Assembly (NCBI GenBank): GCA_900314255.1
Contig: OMUP01000031.1
Span: forward strand, 1 to 44,866
Direction of reading: 5' to 3'
Length of the DNA: 44,866 nucleotides
DNA from: an uncultured Lachnospiraceae bacterium
Lineage (GTDB): Bacteria > Bacillota > Clostridia > Lachnospirales > Lachnospiraceae
The notes beneath the pieces are model-generated. The model was given only the letters and a program-made list of their open reading frames with translations, was not told where the DNA came from and did no database searches. Below are positions 16,200 to 24,871 of this stretch, piece after piece (the stretch's first letter is position 1; each line of letters begins with the position of its first letter). A program made the translations under genes and the position numbers.

Positions 16200-16771
16200 T
16201 GAGACTGCTTGTCATCGCAGTGAGCGCCGCGCTGGTCAATAACGTTGTGCTCAGCAGATTTCTTGGACTCTGTCCGTTCCTGGGCGTCTCCAAGTCCATA
16301 AAGACGGCGGCCGGCATGGGTGCGGCCGTGATTGCGGTTGTGACGGTTTCCTCGGCAATCTGCAGCCTTCTGTACGATTACCTTCTGGTTCCGCTTGATC
16401 TGGTTTACCTGAATACAATTGTGTTCATTCTGATCATCGCCGCGCTGGTGCAGTTCGTTGAGATGGTCCTGAAGAAAAAGAGTCACGCACTGTACGAATC
16501 GCTGGGCGTGTATCTGCCTCTTATCACCACCAACTGCTGTGTGCTCGGCACAGCCCTGACCAACGTGCAGGACTCCTACGGCCTGGCAGAGTCGGTCGTG
16601 AACGGCTTCGGCACATCCGCGGGCTTTGCGATTGCGATCATCCTGATGGCCGGGATCCGCGAGAAGACGCAGTACAACAACGTACCGGAAAGCTTCCGGG
16701 GCATGCCGATCGTTCTGCTGACGGCCGGTCTGATGTCAATTGCGTTCTTCGGATTCGCGGGAATCATGTGA
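16199..16771 (+). CDS. rnfA: Electron transport complex subunit RnfA
   Basis: This 190-residue integral membrane subunit (NqrE family) opens with VSAALVNNVVLSRFLGLCPFLGVS and contains LPLITTNCCVLGTAL, both diagnostic, with the Cys residues of the family's membrane iron centre. Its ATG overlaps the rnfE TGA by one base. Six hydrophobic segments are evident. Confidence 0.96.
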   Translation: MRLLVIAVSAALVNNVVLSRFLGLCPFLGVSKSIKTAAGMGAAVIAVVTVSSAICSLLYDYLLVPLDLVYLNTIVFILIIAALVQFVEMVLKKKSHALYESLGVYLPLITTNCCVLGTALTNVQDSYGLAESVVNGFGTSAGFAIAIILMAGIREKTQYNNVPESFRGMPIVLLTAGLMSIAFFGFAGIM

Positions 16772-16789
16772 TCGAACAGGGAGAATAGT

Positions 16790-17584
16790 ATGAGCGGAAT
16801 TATCATTGCCGCCGTCGTAGTAGGCGGCACAGGCCTGGCGCTTGGCTTCTTCTTGAGTATCATGGGCAAGAAGTTTGAAGTGCCGGTTGATGAAAAAGAA
16901 GCAAAAGTGCGGGAACTGCTGCCCGGAAACAACTGCGGCGGATGCGGATACGCCGGATGTGATGCCTGCGCGAAGGCCATTGCCGCAGGGCAGGTGCCCA
17001 TCGGAGCGTGTCCGGTCGGCGGCGAGCCGGTCGCGAAACAGATCGCGCAGATCATGGGAAGCAGCGCAGGGGAAATGCGGCGCATGACTGCGTGGGTCCG
17101 CTGCGAAGGAGACTGTCAGAAAGCGCCGGCAAAGTACAAGTATTCCGGTGTTCAGGACTGCTCGGTCATGCCGTTCCTGCCGGACGGCGGCCCGAAGATC
17201 TGCACCTACGGATGCCTTGGCTTCGGCAGCTGTGTGAAGGCGTGCGAATTCGACGCCATCCACGTGAAAGACGGTGTGGCAGCTGTTGACCGGGACAAGT
17301 GCAAAGCCTGCGGCAAATGTGTTGCCGCCTGCCCCCGCCACCTGATCAGCATGGTGCCGTATGACAACCGGTACGTAGTCGACTGTGCATCCAGGGATAA
17401 AGGCAAAGATGTCATGGGTGCCTGCAGCGTCGGCTGCATCGGATGCCGGATCTGCGAGAAGAACTGCCCGGCCGATGCGGTGCACGTAACGGACAACCTG
17501 GCAGTCATCGACTATGACAAATGCAAAAACTGCGGCATCTGTGCCTCGAAATGCCCGAGAAAGATCATTACACAGCGCTTCTGA
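16790..17584 (+). CDS. rnfB: Electron transport complex subunit RnfB
   Basis: This 264-residue ferredoxin-facing subunit has an N-terminal membrane helix (about residues 3-25). An NNCGGCGYAGCDAC motif follows (Cys49, 52, 57, 60), and then several ferredoxin-type clusters such as CKACGKCVAACP, CIGCRICEKNCP and CKNCGICASKCP. RnfB accepts electrons from reduced ferredoxin and starts the chain to RnfG, RnfD and RnfC. GGGAGA precedes the ATG. It is the last of the six rnf genes; the NusG-II gene follows after 24 nt. Confidence 0.96.
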   Translation: MSGIIIAAVVVGGTGLALGFFLSIMGKKFEVPVDEKEAKVRELLPGNNCGGCGYAGCDACAKAIAAGQVPIGACPVGGEPVAKQIAQIMGSSAGEMRRMTAWVRCEGDCQKAPAKYKYSGVQDCSVMPFLPDGGPKICTYGCLGFGSCVKACEFDAIHVKDGVAAVDRDKCKACGKCVAACPRHLISMVPYDNRYVVDCASRDKGKDVMGACSVGCIGCRICEKNCPADAVHVTDNLAVIDYDKCKNCGICASKCPRKIITQRF

Positions 17585-17608
17585 AAAGTTTATGAAAGGT
17601 GAGGGCGC

Positions 17609-18025
17609 ATGGCTGACAGCAGCGGAAAGCAGACGGTCAGGACCGTTAAAAAGGCTGATATTATTCTGATTGCAGTGCTGGCCGCTGTCCTCGCCATCTG
17701 TGCTCTGTTCCTTGCCGGACGCCAGATGCTGGCCCTGCCGGGAAGCAGGAACGGCGCTCAGGTTGAAATTACGCTGGAAGGTGAGACGTCCCTGTATCCG
17801 CTTGACCAGGATACACAGTTTACCCTCACGACAAAAGAAGGCGGAACAAATACGATTGTCATCAAAGACGGAGAAGTGAGAGTCACGGAAGCTGACTGTC
17901 CGGACAGGATCTGTGTTACAATGGGCTCGATAAGCCGAACCGGTCAGACAATTGTCTGTATGCCTCATCAGCTGGTCATCCGCATCATTTCGAATGACCA
18001 GGAAATCGACGGAGTAGCGCAGTGA
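17609..18025 (+). CDS. NusG domain II-containing membrane-anchored protein
   Basis: This 138-residue protein has a charged N-terminus, one membrane helix (about residues 17-40) and an extracytoplasmic NusG-II-like beta domain with IKDGEVRVTEADCPDRICVTMG and IVCMPHQLVIRI. Conserved Cys residues in CPDRIC and VCMPH are typical for this group. The gene lies between rnfB and a Gx transporter gene and overlaps the latter by 4 nt, so it is almost certainly in the same transcript. Its role is not established; its repeated association with Rnf and other flavin-based electron transfer loci suggests assembly or electron-transfer support. Confidence 0.85.
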   Translation: MADSSGKQTVRTVKKADIILIAVLAAVLAICALFLAGRQMLALPGSRNGAQVEITLEGETSLYPLDQDTQFTLTTKEGGTNTIVIKDGEVRVTEADCPDRICVTMGSISRTGQTIVCMPHQLVIRIISNDQEIDGVAQ

Positions 18026-18528
18026 GAGACAGAAAAGTTCAGAAAATGGTAACGGCAGCTCTGTTTACAGGAGCTGCCATTCTTTTTGGCTATGTGGAGA
18101 CGCTTCTGCCGATCCCGCTGCCTGTGCCCGGCATGAAGCTGGGACTTGCCAATATTGCTGTCCTTGCGGTACTTTATACTGCAGGGCCGGTGATGACCGT
18201 GGCGTCGGACCTGGTCCGGATTCTCGTATGCGGCCTTCTGTTCACAGGGCTGTACGGTTTCCTTTTCAGCCTGGCGGGAGGCATGGTGAGTCTGCTGGTC
18301 GAGATCCTGCTTTTCCGGAGCAGGAAATTCGGCGTGACAGGGGTTTCCGTGGCAGGAGCCGTGGCGCATCAGGCAGGGCAGATTCTTGTGGCTGTCCCGC
18401 TCCTGGGCAGCAGCGCGGTCGCGGGGCTGTTTCCGGTTCTGGGAGCCTTTGCGATCGGAACAGGAGTTGTCATCGGACTGACGGCATCAGAACTGATCCG
18501 GCATCTGCCCGGAAGTGAGAAGGTGTGA
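18022..18528 (+). CDS. Gx transporter family membrane protein (formerly heptaprenyl diphosphate synthase component I)
   Basis: This 168-residue polytopic protein contains ETLLPIPLPVPGMKLGLANIAVL, the signature of this family, and about five hydrophobic segments. The older name as a prenyl diphosphate synthase component is doubtful for a membrane protein; it resembles small-molecule import (ECF S-like) proteins. The GTG start overlaps the preceding TGA by 4 nt. Position directly after Rnf and the NusG-II gene suggests a quinone, flavin or cofactor supply role, which is inference. Confidence 0.83.
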   Translation: MRDRKVQKMVTAALFTGAAILFGYVETLLPIPLPVPGMKLGLANIAVLAVLYTAGPVMTVASDLVRILVCGLLFTGLYGFLFSLAGGMVSLLVEILLFRSRKFGVTGVSVAGAVAHQAGQILVAVPLLGSSAVAGLFPVLGAFAIGTGVVIGLTASELIRHLPGSEKV

Positions 18529-19943
18529 TGAAAAAAGACAGAGAGCAGCAGGAGGAAAAACTCGCCTCTGAAATCATGAAATATGTCCGGGACAGCGTCG
18601 CGGCACAGCACCCGTATTTAAACCGCGCGCTCTTCCGCATGCCTGTAAAGTTTCGAAACGATACGCGCGGCGTGGCGGCACTTAAAAAGGAAAACACGTT
18701 CGGGCTTGCGACGGAAGGAACACAGATCATTCTGCCGGCGGCATGGGCTGTCGAGACATTTGCCAGGGATGAAACAAGAGTCTTCCGCACGTATCTTCAT
18801 ATGCTGTTTCACTGTCTTTATCTGCATCCGTTTCAGTACAGCATGCTTGACCTGCCGGCGTGGGATCTGGCGTCCGACGCCGCGGTGGAAAGCCGGCTGT
18901 TTTCAAATGGTCTGGCCGCACAGTGGCCTCTTGAAAGCGATGAGGCGGAAAAAGCGCTTCTGGCGGACCTGGCGTCGGCCGCGGGGGATGATGATCTGCA
19001 GGCCGAGAGAATTTATCACGAGCTGGTGAGAAAGCCAGAGGAGGCAAAGCGCTTTTACGATCAGAGTGCGCTGCTGAGGCGGGATCTGCACTATCTGTGG
19101 CTCTCGGAGGACAAGAATGTCCGAATCCGCTACACCAACAGGGCAGGGATGCAGAGCGAGAACATGGAGCCCGGGAAGCAGTGGAACGAGGTCCGCTCAA
19201 AAGTCGCGATGCTGCAGGACGCCGCAAAGAGCCGGCACGGAAAAGGCAGCGGCGGTGCGCATTTTTCTCTGCGCAACCTCTATCCGGATGACAGAATGTA
19301 CCGGGATCTGCTTGTCAGATTTGCGAAAATGACGGAAGAAGTCCATGTGAATATGGACGAATTCGATTACATTTATTATACCTATGGCATGAGTCTCTAC
19401 GGCAACATCCCTCTCATCGAGCCGCTGGAATACCGCGAGACATTAAAAATCCGGGATTTTGTCATTGCCATCGACACATCCGGTTCGTGTCAGGGAAGCG
19501 TGGTGCGGGGATTCCTTCACCGGACGTACTCTATCATACGCAACTCGGATATCTTTACACAGCGCATGAATCTGCATATTCTGCAGTGTGACTGCGCGGT
19601 GCTTCAGGACCGGAAGATCACGAGCCTGGAGGAACTGGATGACTACTGCCGGGACATCCAGATTCAGGGGGCCGGCGGGACCGATTTCAGGCCGGTGTTT
19701 GACTATGTGGAGGAATTGAAGCGCAAAGGAGAGTTTACCGATCTTCGGGGGCTGCTGTACTTTACGGACGGTATCGGAACATTCCCGGAAAATGCGCCTT
19801 CTTTTCAGACGGGATTTGTATTCCTGAAAGGAAAACAGGAAATACCGGAAATTCCTTCCTGGGCCGTCAAGGTCGTTCTAAACCGTGATACGGTCGAGCA
19901 GGACGATCCGGGGCAGAAGCGTCAGGAAGAGAACACGCACTGA
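18528..19943 (+). CDS. VWA-like domain protein with a DUF2201 putative metallopeptidase region
   Basis: This 471-residue cytosolic protein starts at ATG 18528, overlapping the previous TGA by one base. The N-terminal half has HMLFHCLYLH (His91, His95, His100), resembling the zinc site of the DUF2201 putative metallopeptidase. The C-terminal half is a VWA-like domain with a MIDAS site: DTSGS from Asp316, the later Thr in GGTDFRPV and Asp in FTDGIGT. No signal peptide or membrane helix is seen. VWA proteins of this type act with a MoxR ATPase, and one is encoded next (19985). The pair may remodel a protein complex or insert a metal cofactor; the target is unknown. Confidence 0.82.
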   Translation: MKKDREQQEEKLASEIMKYVRDSVAAQHPYLNRALFRMPVKFRNDTRGVAALKKENTFGLATEGTQIILPAAWAVETFARDETRVFRTYLHMLFHCLYLHPFQYSMLDLPAWDLASDAAVESRLFSNGLAAQWPLESDEAEKALLADLASAAGDDDLQAERIYHELVRKPEEAKRFYDQSALLRRDLHYLWLSEDKNVRIRYTNRAGMQSENMEPGKQWNEVRSKVAMLQDAAKSRHGKGSGGAHFSLRNLYPDDRMYRDLLVRFAKMTEEVHVNMDEFDYIYYTYGMSLYGNIPLIEPLEYRETLKIRDFVIAIDTSGSCQGSVVRGFLHRTYSIIRNSDIFTQRMNLHILQCDCAVLQDRKITSLEELDDYCRDIQIQGAGGTDFRPVFDYVEELKRKGEFTDLRGLLYFTDGIGTFPENAPSFQTGFVFLKGKQEIPEIPSWAVKVVLNRDTVEQDDPGQKRQEENTH

Positions 19944-19984
19944 TTCCGGACAGAATCATAAATTTGCAGAAAGGTTCTTGAAAT

Positions 19985-21535
19985 ATGGATATACAGCAGG
20001 CAAAAGAACAGATCAAACGGGCTGTGAAGATTTACCTGATGAAGGATGAATTCGGCCATTACAGGATTCCGGTTCAGGAGCAGCGCCCGATTTTTCTTGT
20101 GGGGGCGCCCGGAATCGGAAAGACGGCCATTATGGCGCAGATCGCAAAAGAACTGGATATTTCGCTCGTTCCGTATTCCATGACTCATCACACAAGACAG
20201 AGTGCGATCGGTCTGCCGATGATCGTAAAAAAAGAGTACGGCGGAAAGCCCTACGAGATCTCCGAGTACACGATGAGCGAAATCATCGCATCGGTCTATG
20301 AAGCGATGGAGAAAAGCGGTAAGAAGGAAGGCATTCTGTTCCTGGACGAGATCAACTGTGTCTCGGAAACACTGGCGCCTTCCATGCTGCAGTTCCTGCA
20401 GTACAAGACGTTCGGAAATCATCAGGTTCCGGAAGGCTGGGTCATCGTCACGGCCGGAAACCCGCCGGAATACAACCGGTCAGTGCGCGAATTCGACATC
20501 GTCACACTGGACCGTCTGAAGGTCATCGTTACGGAGCCGAACTACGGCGCGTGGCGGACGTGGGCGCTGGACGCACAGGTTCACCGCGCGGTCGTGAGCT
20601 ATCTGGACATTCACCGCGACAACTTCTACCGGATCGAAAATACGGGCAAGGGCCGCACGTATGTCACCGCCCGCGGATGGGAAGATCTCTCCCAGGCGGT
20701 GAAACTTTATGAGGAAGCAGGATTCCCGGTCGATGAGGACCTCATCAGCCAGTATATCCGCAATGAGCACATCTGCGCGGATTTCGGGTCGTACTACCGG
20801 CTGTACCACAAATACGGCGAGGACTACCATGTGAAGGATATTCTGGCCGGGCGTGCCTCTGACGAAGTAATCAGCCGCGCAAGAGAAGCCGGATTTGATG
20901 AAAAGATGACGCTGACCGGTCTGCTGCTTGATGCACTTATGCCGTCTCTGCACGCTCAGGTCACCGATGAAGATGCACTTCGCGAGCTCCACACTCCACT
21001 TGCAGACTGCGGAAAACTGGCAGCAGGTGCCGCGGAAGCCGGGATGCTCACTGCGCGGCTTGACAGTCTGGCAGCGGATGAAAGAAAGGGCGAGGCGGCC
21101 GACGAAGCGGGTAAAACGGCAACCACTTCGGCTCGATACGTGCGCGAGTATAAGGAGAGGTTCCTCACGGCCCTGGCCGATGAGATCCGCAAGGAAGAAA
21201 TAAAGGACGCAAAAGCTGCCTGGGAACTGATCAGACAGGAGTATGGCGTGCGTGTGCGGGCTGCCGGGGAGGCGGCCGGCGCCGTGAAGAGGAGTCTTGA
21301 CAATATCTTTGATTTTGCCGCCAAGGCGTTTGGCAAGAGCGATCAGATGCTCGTCCTTGTGACAGATCTGTCGGCGGCTCCGGAAGCGGCGCGGTTCATT
21401 TCGCGCCATGGATGCGCCGGCTATTACGAGTACAGCCGCCAGTTCATGCTGTATGAGCGCAGCCGCACACTGCGCGATGAAATCCGCCAGTTCACAGACG
21501 GGACAGCAGCACCGGACGAAGGAATGAAACTCTGA
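19985..21535 (+). CDS. MoxR-like AAA+ ATPase
   Basis: This 516-residue protein has an N-terminal AAA+ domain with Walker A GAPGIGKT (residues 40-47), Walker B ILFLDE (117-122) and the VTAGNPPEYNRSVREFD sensor 1 region typical of MoxR proteins. It is longer than classical MoxR (about 320-350); the extra C-terminal 170 residues are mostly helical and charged and have no fold I recognise. MoxR ATPases are chaperones that partner VWA proteins, as the upstream gene shows. The end overlaps the LRR gene by one base (TGATG), so the three are co-translated. Confidence 0.88.
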   Translation: MDIQQAKEQIKRAVKIYLMKDEFGHYRIPVQEQRPIFLVGAPGIGKTAIMAQIAKELDISLVPYSMTHHTRQSAIGLPMIVKKEYGGKPYEISEYTMSEIIASVYEAMEKSGKKEGILFLDEINCVSETLAPSMLQFLQYKTFGNHQVPEGWVIVTAGNPPEYNRSVREFDIVTLDRLKVIVTEPNYGAWRTWALDAQVHRAVVSYLDIHRDNFYRIENTGKGRTYVTARGWEDLSQAVKLYEEAGFPVDEDLISQYIRNEHICADFGSYYRLYHKYGEDYHVKDILAGRASDEVISRAREAGFDEKMTLTGLLLDALMPSLHAQVTDEDALRELHTPLADCGKLAAGAAEAGMLTARLDSLAADERKGEAADEAGKTATTSARYVREYKERFLTALADEIRKEEIKDAKAAWELIRQEYGVRVRAAGEAAGAVKRSLDNIFDFAAKAFGKSDQMLVLVTDLSAAPEAARFISRHGCAGYYEYSRQFMLYERSRTLRDEIRQFTDGTAAPDEGMKL

Positions 21536-22860
21536 TGCAGGATGGATCTTTTGAATATGAACTGACAGATGACGGCGTCATCCTGACGGACTTCAGTCCG
21601 GAAAGCGATCCGTCCGGACACTTCACACTGCCTGGGATGCTTGGCGGAAAGCCTGTGCGGGAGATCGGGACAGGTGCATTTTCCGCGCACGGTTCCGAGA
21701 TTACAGAGCTTACGGTTCCTGAAGGCGTGCGGTGCATTGACACCGGTGCGTTTACATGGATGCTGCTTCTTGGACGGCTGAACCTGCCGGAAAGCCTTGT
21801 GTGCCTTCAGGAGGATTTTGCCGCCGGGACGTCTCTGACAGAACTCACGATTCCGCGAAATGTGCGTAAGATCGGCGGAATCGGAGCACTGCCGTTCCGG
21901 CTGCGGTTTGAACCGGGGAATCCGGTCTTTGAAAGCGACGGATACGGCATTTTCCGCAAAGAGGAAGGAGCTCTGACACTCGCGGCGACAGACCCGGGAG
22001 ATGACAAGGCCTTCTACCGTGTGCCGGAGGGCGTGACCCGCATCGCAGCAGACGCTTTCTCTGGAAGGGAGGAACTGGAAAGTCTTGAACTTCCGGCAAC
22101 GCTTGCCGCGATTGAAGAGGGAGCATTTTCCAATGTCACGAACCAGTATTCCGACAAAAGAGGAATCCGGTGCGTGACATTTCCGGACGGGAACCCCCGT
22201 TTCCGGGCAGAGGATGAGTATATAGCCCGGGGTGATGTGCTGCTTCGCTGGTTTGATGAGGCCTTGCGCGTGCAGGTGCCGGAAGGAATCAGGGAGATCG
22301 CCGCGGAGTGCTTCTACCGCTGCCCGGCGCAGGAAATCTTACTGCCTTCTTCTGTCACACAGATCCGCCCGAGAGCATTTGTCATGTGCCAGGCGAAGCG
22401 GGTGGTTATCGGCGCGGACGGCCTGTCGGTGCCGTTTCCGGACGGCGGGTCCTATCTGCAGGACAAGCTGATGGAAGAGTTCGGCCGGAATGGAAAGCGT
22501 TATGATTTCTCCTTTTATGACAGGAGCCTTGTCACCGGCCTGCTTGACACGACAAAGGCCAGGATGCTTCTTGCCAGGCTGGCCATGAAGGAGAATCCGG
22601 CCGCGGGCCTTGATGCGCAGATGGCAGACAAGCTGAAAAGCACCCTTTCTGCCAGACTTCCGGAACTGTTTGCGTCCGCGGGCTCGTCGGGTGATTTTGA
22701 TACGGTGCGGCTTCTTGCGGACTGGGACGGTATGACGGAAACCGATTTTGAAGAAGCCATCCGCACCATGCAGGAATATGGCCGGCAGGAGATGATGACG
22801 TACCTCATCCGGAAAAAGCTTGAGAGTGTCGGAGAGGATGGCTTTGATTTTTCCCTGTAA
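21535..22860 (+). CDS. BspA-type leucine-rich repeat protein, predicted cytosolic
   Basis: This 441-residue protein contains several LRR_5 units, for example ITELTVPEGVRCIDTGAFTWM, LTELTIPRNVRKIGGI and LESLELPATLAAIEEGAFSNV. Most BspA-type proteins are secreted, but this one begins MQDGSFEYELTDDGV with no signal peptide, lipobox or anchor. The C-terminal 120 residues are helical and lack repeats. Its start overlaps the MoxR stop by one base, so it probably serves as a binding or adaptor partner of the VWA-MoxR pair. No function is known. Confidence 0.82.
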   Translation: MQDGSFEYELTDDGVILTDFSPESDPSGHFTLPGMLGGKPVREIGTGAFSAHGSEITELTVPEGVRCIDTGAFTWMLLLGRLNLPESLVCLQEDFAAGTSLTELTIPRNVRKIGGIGALPFRLRFEPGNPVFESDGYGIFRKEEGALTLAATDPGDDKAFYRVPEGVTRIAADAFSGREELESLELPATLAAIEEGAFSNVTNQYSDKRGIRCVTFPDGNPRFRAEDEYIARGDVLLRWFDEALRVQVPEGIREIAAECFYRCPAQEILLPSSVTQIRPRAFVMCQAKRVVIGADGLSVPFPDGGSYLQDKLMEEFGRNGKRYDFSFYDRSLVTGLLDTTKARMLLARLAMKENPAAGLDAQMADKLKSTLSARLPELFASAGSSGDFDTVRLLADWDGMTETDFEEAIRTMQEYGRQEMMTYLIRKKLESVGEDGFDFSL

Positions 22861-22871
22861 ATGAGTATACT
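22844..22871 (+). promoter_or_regulatory. Candidate promoter of the DUF815-ruvAB segment
   Basis: TTGATT (22844-22849) and TATACT (22866-22871) are separated by 16 bp and lie at the end of the LRR gene, about 47 bp before the DUF815 start codon. Confidence 0.45.
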
Positions 22872-22917
22872 GAACTGATAAGATAAGAACAGATGTTTGC
22901 ATTCCGGGAGGACCGAT

Positions 22918-24225
22918 ATGTACAGACAGACTTCGAAGCTGATAATCTATGGAGCAATTCCTCAGGATTCCATTCTCATGCAGATGGCCGATATCTACCG
23001 GCAGGCGGATGAGGGGCGGACCTCTGATGCCGTGATGACCGAGGAGGTGTACACGCAGGTCCGCCATCTTCTGGAGACCGCGACAAAATACGGGTTTGAC
23101 GGCAATCTCTGGCAGAATTACCTGACGTTTCTGCTGATTTCGACGGAAACGCCATTTTCCATCACGTGTGAGAAGAAGGGCGCGACGGAAGGAGCTTCGG
23201 TCAACGTCTTTGCGAAAAATGATTTCGATGTGTTCCGCAGTCTGTTTCATTATGATTTCGGACCGCTTGAAAAGAAGCTTGGCATCAGCTGTTTCGGACT
23301 TCTGGAGAACTATCACGCGATTGACAAGTCCGAGAAACTGTTCAACCGCAATGTGAGCGACCGGGTGCGGGAGCTTTCGCCGAAGCTTGCCGCGGCTGAA
23401 AGCACGGATGAGTTCTTTGATCTTGTGACGGAATTCTACCGTCATTACGGTGTCGGCATGTTCGGTCTTCACAAGGCATTCCGCGTGCTTTCGGACGGAG
23501 AGAAGGGTGTGCGCTTCCACGCGATCAACAACATGGAGACGGTGCATCTTTCGGATCTTGTCGGTTACGAGAGGCAGAAGGCAAAGCTGATCGAGAATAC
23601 GAAGGCATTTGTCGAGGGACGCAAGGCGAACAACTGCCTGCTGTACGGCGACATGGGCACCGGAAAGTCGACGTCCATCAAGGCAATCGTCAACGAATAC
23701 TACGACAAGGGACTGCGGATGATCGAGATCTACAAGCATCAGTTCAAGGACCTTTCGGATGTGATTGCTCAGATCAAAACGCGCAATTACCGTTTTATTA
23801 TCTACATGGATGACCTGTCGTTTGAGGAGAACGAGACGGAGTACAAGTTCCTGAAGGCAGTCATCGAGGGCGGCGTGGAGACGCGCCCGGACAATATTCT
23901 GATCTATGCCACCAGCAACCGGCGCCATCTTGTCAAGGAAACGTGGAATGACCGCTCGGACATCGACCAGGATCTGCACCGTTCGGAGACGATGGAGGAG
24001 AAGCTTTCCCTTGTCTCCCGCTTCGGTGTCACGATCAATTACTCGAAGCCGACGCAGAACGAGTATTTCGATATTGTCGATCATCTTGCGGCAAAGAATG
24101 GCATCAGCATGAAGCCGGACGACCTCCACATGGAGGCGCACCGCTGGGAGATGAGCCACGGCGGGCTGTCGGGGCGTACGGCCCAGCAGTTCATCAATCA
24201 CCTGCTTTCTGCGCAGGAAGGATGA
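22918..24225 (+). CDS. DUF815-family P-loop ATPase
   Basis: This 435-residue protein shows Walker A GDMGTGKS (residues 244-251) and Walker B FIIYMDDLS (293-301), with SDLVGYERQKAKLIENT before them and YATSNRRHLVKE (sensor 1) after, all typical of DUF815 ATPases. The N-terminal 200 residues are helical and specific to the longer members of this family. The ATG at 22918 follows GGGAGG; an in-frame TTG at 22897 is less likely. The family is widespread but of unknown function. It lies 3 nt before ruvA and downstream of the VWA-MoxR-LRR genes, so it may belong to either unit. Confidence 0.85.
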   Translation: MYRQTSKLIIYGAIPQDSILMQMADIYRQADEGRTSDAVMTEEVYTQVRHLLETATKYGFDGNLWQNYLTFLLISTETPFSITCEKKGATEGASVNVFAKNDFDVFRSLFHYDFGPLEKKLGISCFGLLENYHAIDKSEKLFNRNVSDRVRELSPKLAAAESTDEFFDLVTEFYRHYGVGMFGLHKAFRVLSDGEKGVRFHAINNMETVHLSDLVGYERQKAKLIENTKAFVEGRKANNCLLYGDMGTGKSTSIKAIVNEYYDKGLRMIEIYKHQFKDLSDVIAQIKTRNYRFIIYMDDLSFEENETEYKFLKAVIEGGVETRPDNILIYATSNRRHLVKETWNDRSDIDQDLHRSETMEEKLSLVSRFGVTINYSKPTQNEYFDIVDHLAAKNGISMKPDDLHMEAHRWEMSHGGLSGRTAQQFINHLLSAQEG

Positions 24226-24228
24226 GCA

Positions 24229-24837
24229 ATGATCGCCTATATCAAAGGAAAATATACCGGAAAGACACCGAATTCCGTCATTGTCGAGCAGCAGGGACTT
24301 GGTATTGAGATTCAGGTTCCGCAGACGGTCTTCCCTGAGCTTCCGCCTGTCGGCGGGGAGGTGAAGATCTACACCTGCCTGCGCTGGACGGATGACGGGC
24401 CGTCACTTTACGGATTTGCCGGAAAGGACGAGCGGGAGATCTTTCAGATGCTGATCGGTGTTTCCGGACTCGGTCCCAAGGGCGCGCTGGCGCTGCTCTC
24501 GTTCCTTTCGACGGACGAGCTGCGGTTTGCCGTGCTCTCTGAGGACGAAAAGAAGATTTCGAAGGCGCCGGGCATCGGCCCGAAGACCGCAAGGCGGATT
24601 ATTCTGGAGCTGAAAGACAAGCTTAAAATCGAAAGCACGCAGCCGGATGCCGGCAGCGACGTGATCCTTCCGGCCGATTCCGGGAACGGGCCGGATGAGC
24701 GCAGCGATGCGATCGAGGCGATGGTGGCGCTCGGATTCGGCAGTACCGACGCATACCGCGCCGTGCAGTCACTGGGGGATCTGACCGGGATGAATTCTGA
24801 GCAGATCCTGAAAGCTGCCATGAAAAAGCTGGTCTGA
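24229..24837 (+). CDS. ruvA: Holliday junction branch migration protein RuvA
   Basis: This 202-residue protein of normal length has the N-terminal OB domain (MIAYIKGKYTG, LRWTDDGPSLYGF), two helix-hairpin-helix motifs (LIGVSGLGPKGALALLS and APGIGPKTARRIILELKDK) and the C-terminal domain III (ALGFGSTDAYRAVQ). RuvA binds Holliday junctions as a tetramer and loads RuvB. It is 3 nt after the DUF815 gene and 34 nt before ruvB. Confidence 0.96.
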   Translation: MIAYIKGKYTGKTPNSVIVEQQGLGIEIQVPQTVFPELPPVGGEVKIYTCLRWTDDGPSLYGFAGKDEREIFQMLIGVSGLGPKGALALLSFLSTDELRFAVLSEDEKKISKAPGIGPKTARRIILELKDKLKIESTQPDAGSDVILPADSGNGPDERSDAIEAMVALGFGSTDAYRAVQSLGDLTGMNSEQILKAAMKKLV

Positions 24838-24871
24838 AGGGACTGCAGGAAATTAAATCAGGAGCTGTGTT

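Noticed and set aside
22339..24201. Long open frame of 620 codons on the minus strand
   Set aside because: It lies wholly antisense to the LRR and DUF815 genes, has no recognisable domain, and arises from the GC-rich codon pattern of the plus-strand genes.
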